Shown piece after piece: positions 7,619 to 7,972 of a stretch of 7,972 bases of DNA. Under the pieces are notes generated by a model, which worked only from the letters and a program-made list of their open reading frames with translations, did not search any database and was not told where the DNA came from. How positions within the stretch are numbered: the first letter of the stretch is position 1; each line of letters begins with the position of its first letter. This DNA comes from Saprospiraceae bacterium (lineage in GTDB: Bacteria; Bacteroidota; Bacteroidia; Chitinophagales; Saprospiraceae): positions 1-7,972 of the forward strand of contig JALZVB010000052.1 of assembly GCA_023300835.1 (NCBI GenBank), written 5' to 3'. A program made the position numbers and the translations under genes.

Positions 7619-7646
7619 GTCCCACCTCTCAGGTGGGACATTTATT
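7619..7646 (+). terminator. Intrinsic terminator of RNA copy A (and probably of ftsZ read-through)
   Basis: GTCCCACC (7619-7626) and GGTGGGAC (7632-7639) form a perfect 8-bp GC-rich stem with loop TCTCA, extendable by one T-A pair. TTTATT follows, so the U tract is imperfect. It is the first strong hairpin after ftsZ. Compared with the terminator of copy B, one stem pair changes from A-T to G-C on both sides. Confidence 0.8.
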
Positions 7647-7787
7647 AAACTTTTCTAATCCTATTATAAAAAACTATCAATGACCAATCCTGAGAGGCTA
7701 TGTTTAGAAAGAACTTGAAGTAAACATAGAATCAGATAATATGACCTACTTGACCCTAACCTCAAGTTAGGGGTCGAGATTAACTGA

Positions 7788-7804
7788 GGATTTCGTCTTT
7801 TTTT
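7788..7804 (+). repeat. GGATTTCGTC plus T-tract box, copy B
   Basis: This is the second copy of the box at 7508-7525, here with seven T. It starts at the base after the CTGA that ends the third predicted helix. Flanking sequence on both sides differs from copy A, so conservation is focused on the box itself. Confidence 0.75.
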
Positions 7805-7876
7805 CGCGAATACGAATTGATTACTCGTAAACGCATATACGCTTTTTCCATTCCTGATTATTCAATCAGGTTAATG

Positions 7877-7899
7877 AGATTGGTTTATTGATTGAGTTT
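7877..7899 (+). repeat. 23-base box, copy B (identical to 7593-7615)
   Basis: This is the second copy of the exact 23-base match. Here GATTGG (7878-7883) pairs with CCAATC (7684-7689) and ATTGAT (7887-7892) pairs with ATCAAT (7676-7681). The two bases between the 5' strands can also pair (one G-T), so the helix is nearly continuous. This gives the strongest support for the box being the 3' strand of a closing helix. Confidence 0.85.
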
Positions 7900-7929
7900 G
7901 TCCCGCCGGTGAGATGGCGGGACTTTTTT
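7900..7929 (+). terminator. Intrinsic terminator of RNA copy B
   Basis: GTCCCGCC (7900-7907) and GGCGGGAC (7916-7923) form a perfect 8-bp stem with loop GGTGAGAT, followed at once by six T (7924-7929). This is a canonical + strand intrinsic terminator. On the minus strand the hairpin is not followed by a comparable T run, which sets the direction of transcription. Confidence 0.9.
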
Positions 7930-7930
7930 A

Positions 7931-7972
7931 TGTCTTATTGTGAAAGCCTCGATGCTATATGCTAATAAACAC
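7931..7972. other. Short tail after the second terminator, nothing recognised
   Basis: The 42 bases after the second terminator do not match the start of copies A or B closely enough to call a third copy, and hold no recognisable gene start. They may be the upstream region of a gene beyond the window. Confidence 0.3.

Larger units (their letters stand above)
7359..7646 (+). ncRNA. Candidate structured noncoding RNA, copy A
   Basis: I see no protein gene here, but ordered boxes and helices that recur in copy B. From 5' to 3': ATTA-G-AAAAAA (7359-7369); a 5' strand (7371-7384) able to pair with 7598-7614 and close the RNA; GTTTA (7386-7390) with TAAAC (7429-7433), enclosing a 9-bp bulged hairpin (7401-7409 with 7415-7424); TGAAGTAAAC (7424-7433) then TAGAAT; a helix 7439-7447 with 7496-7504 that carries GACCTA (7449-7454) and inner stems CTTTCC/GGAAGG and ACTTAA/TTAAGT; GGATTTCGTC plus eight T (7508-7525); weak stem AGCG/CGCT (7550-7553 with 7574-7577) overlapping ATACGCTTTT (7571-7580); a weak stem (7580-7584 with 7591-7595); the 23-base box (7593-7615); then the terminator. 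Strand follows the terminator. Both ends are estimates, no promoter is recognised, and the family is unknown to me. Confidence 0.6.
7663..7930 (+). ncRNA. Candidate structured noncoding RNA, copy B
   Basis: This is the better-paired copy. From 5' to 3': ATTA-T-AAAAAA (7663-7673); a closing helix in which 7676-7689 pairs with 7878-7892 over 14 bp with one bulged T, extended by AAACT (7671-7675) with AGTTT (7895-7899); CTATGTTTA (7698-7706) with TAAACATAG (7721-7729), a 9-bp hairpin whose 3' side holds TGAAGTAAAC (7716-7725); TAGAAT (7727-7732); a helix 7732-7740 with 7779-7787 (one A-A mismatch) carrying GACCTA (7743-7748) and an inner 9-bp stem (7752-7760 with 7766-7775, one bulged G); GGATTTCGTC plus T7 (7788-7804); GCG-AA-TACGA (7806-7815) with TCGTA-AA-CGC (7825-7834); ATACGCTTTT (7837-7846); CCTGATT/AATCAGG (7853-7859 with 7864-7870); the 23-base box; the terminator. 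The same architecture is in copy A, 280-292 bases upstream. The ends are estimates; the family is unknown to me. Confidence 0.65.

Noticed and set aside
7359..7930. CRISPR array or insertion sequence as the source of the repeats after ftsZ
   Set aside because: There are only two units about 285 bases apart, with no regular short repeats and spacers, no terminal inverted repeats bounding an ORF, and no transposase.
7359..7930. Retron ncRNA, because the two ends of each unit are complementary
   Set aside because: No reverse transcriptase is in the window, no long msd-like hairpin is seen, and each unit ends in its own terminator. A gene beyond 7972 could reopen this.
7931..7972. Start of a third RNA unit
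   Set aside because: The ATTA-N-AAAAAA leader and the 5' closing strand seen in A and B are not found in these 42 bases.

Overview
The window is AT-rich and reads as a Bacteroidota chromosome. All protein genes lie on the + strand in the order murD(3' end)-ftsW-murG-murC-ftsQ-ftsA-ftsZ, a division and cell wall (dcw) cluster without ddl between murC and ftsQ. Several features fit that phylum: MurG with an IQEQNSFPG motif, FtsZ with an acidic linker and a terminal NSFF..VD tail, frequent TTG starts, and no Shine-Dalgarno sequences in front of the starts. I cannot place it below phylum level with confidence.

Positions 1-7305 are one tightly packed operon. Genes overlap (murD/ftsW, ftsW/murG, murG/murC) or are separated by 1, 26 and 9 bases (murC/ftsQ, ftsQ/ftsA, ftsA/ftsZ), which suggests one transcript with translational coupling. 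MurD, MurG and MurC make peptidoglycan precursors. FtsW polymerises septal glycan. FtsQ is a divisome scaffold. FtsA anchors FtsZ filaments to the membrane. All six full genes look intact, with their key motifs present.

Positions 7306-7972 hold no convincing protein gene but are not featureless. Two successive units of about 270-290 bases (A about 7359-7646, B about 7663-7930) share the same order of short identical boxes and predicted helices, and each ends in a GC-rich terminator hairpin. The units differ strongly in primary sequence, yet the helices can form in both. Shared boxes include TGAAGTAAAC, TAGAAT, GACCTA, GGATTTCGTC plus a T tract, ATACGCTTTT and a 23-base box just before the terminator. 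In both units the 5' end can pair with the 23-base box, which would close the whole RNA. I interpret this as a tandem pair of structured noncoding RNAs, transcribed on the + strand, that I cannot match to any family I know. This is the most interesting part of the window. The structure calls were made by eye and need covariance-model testing.
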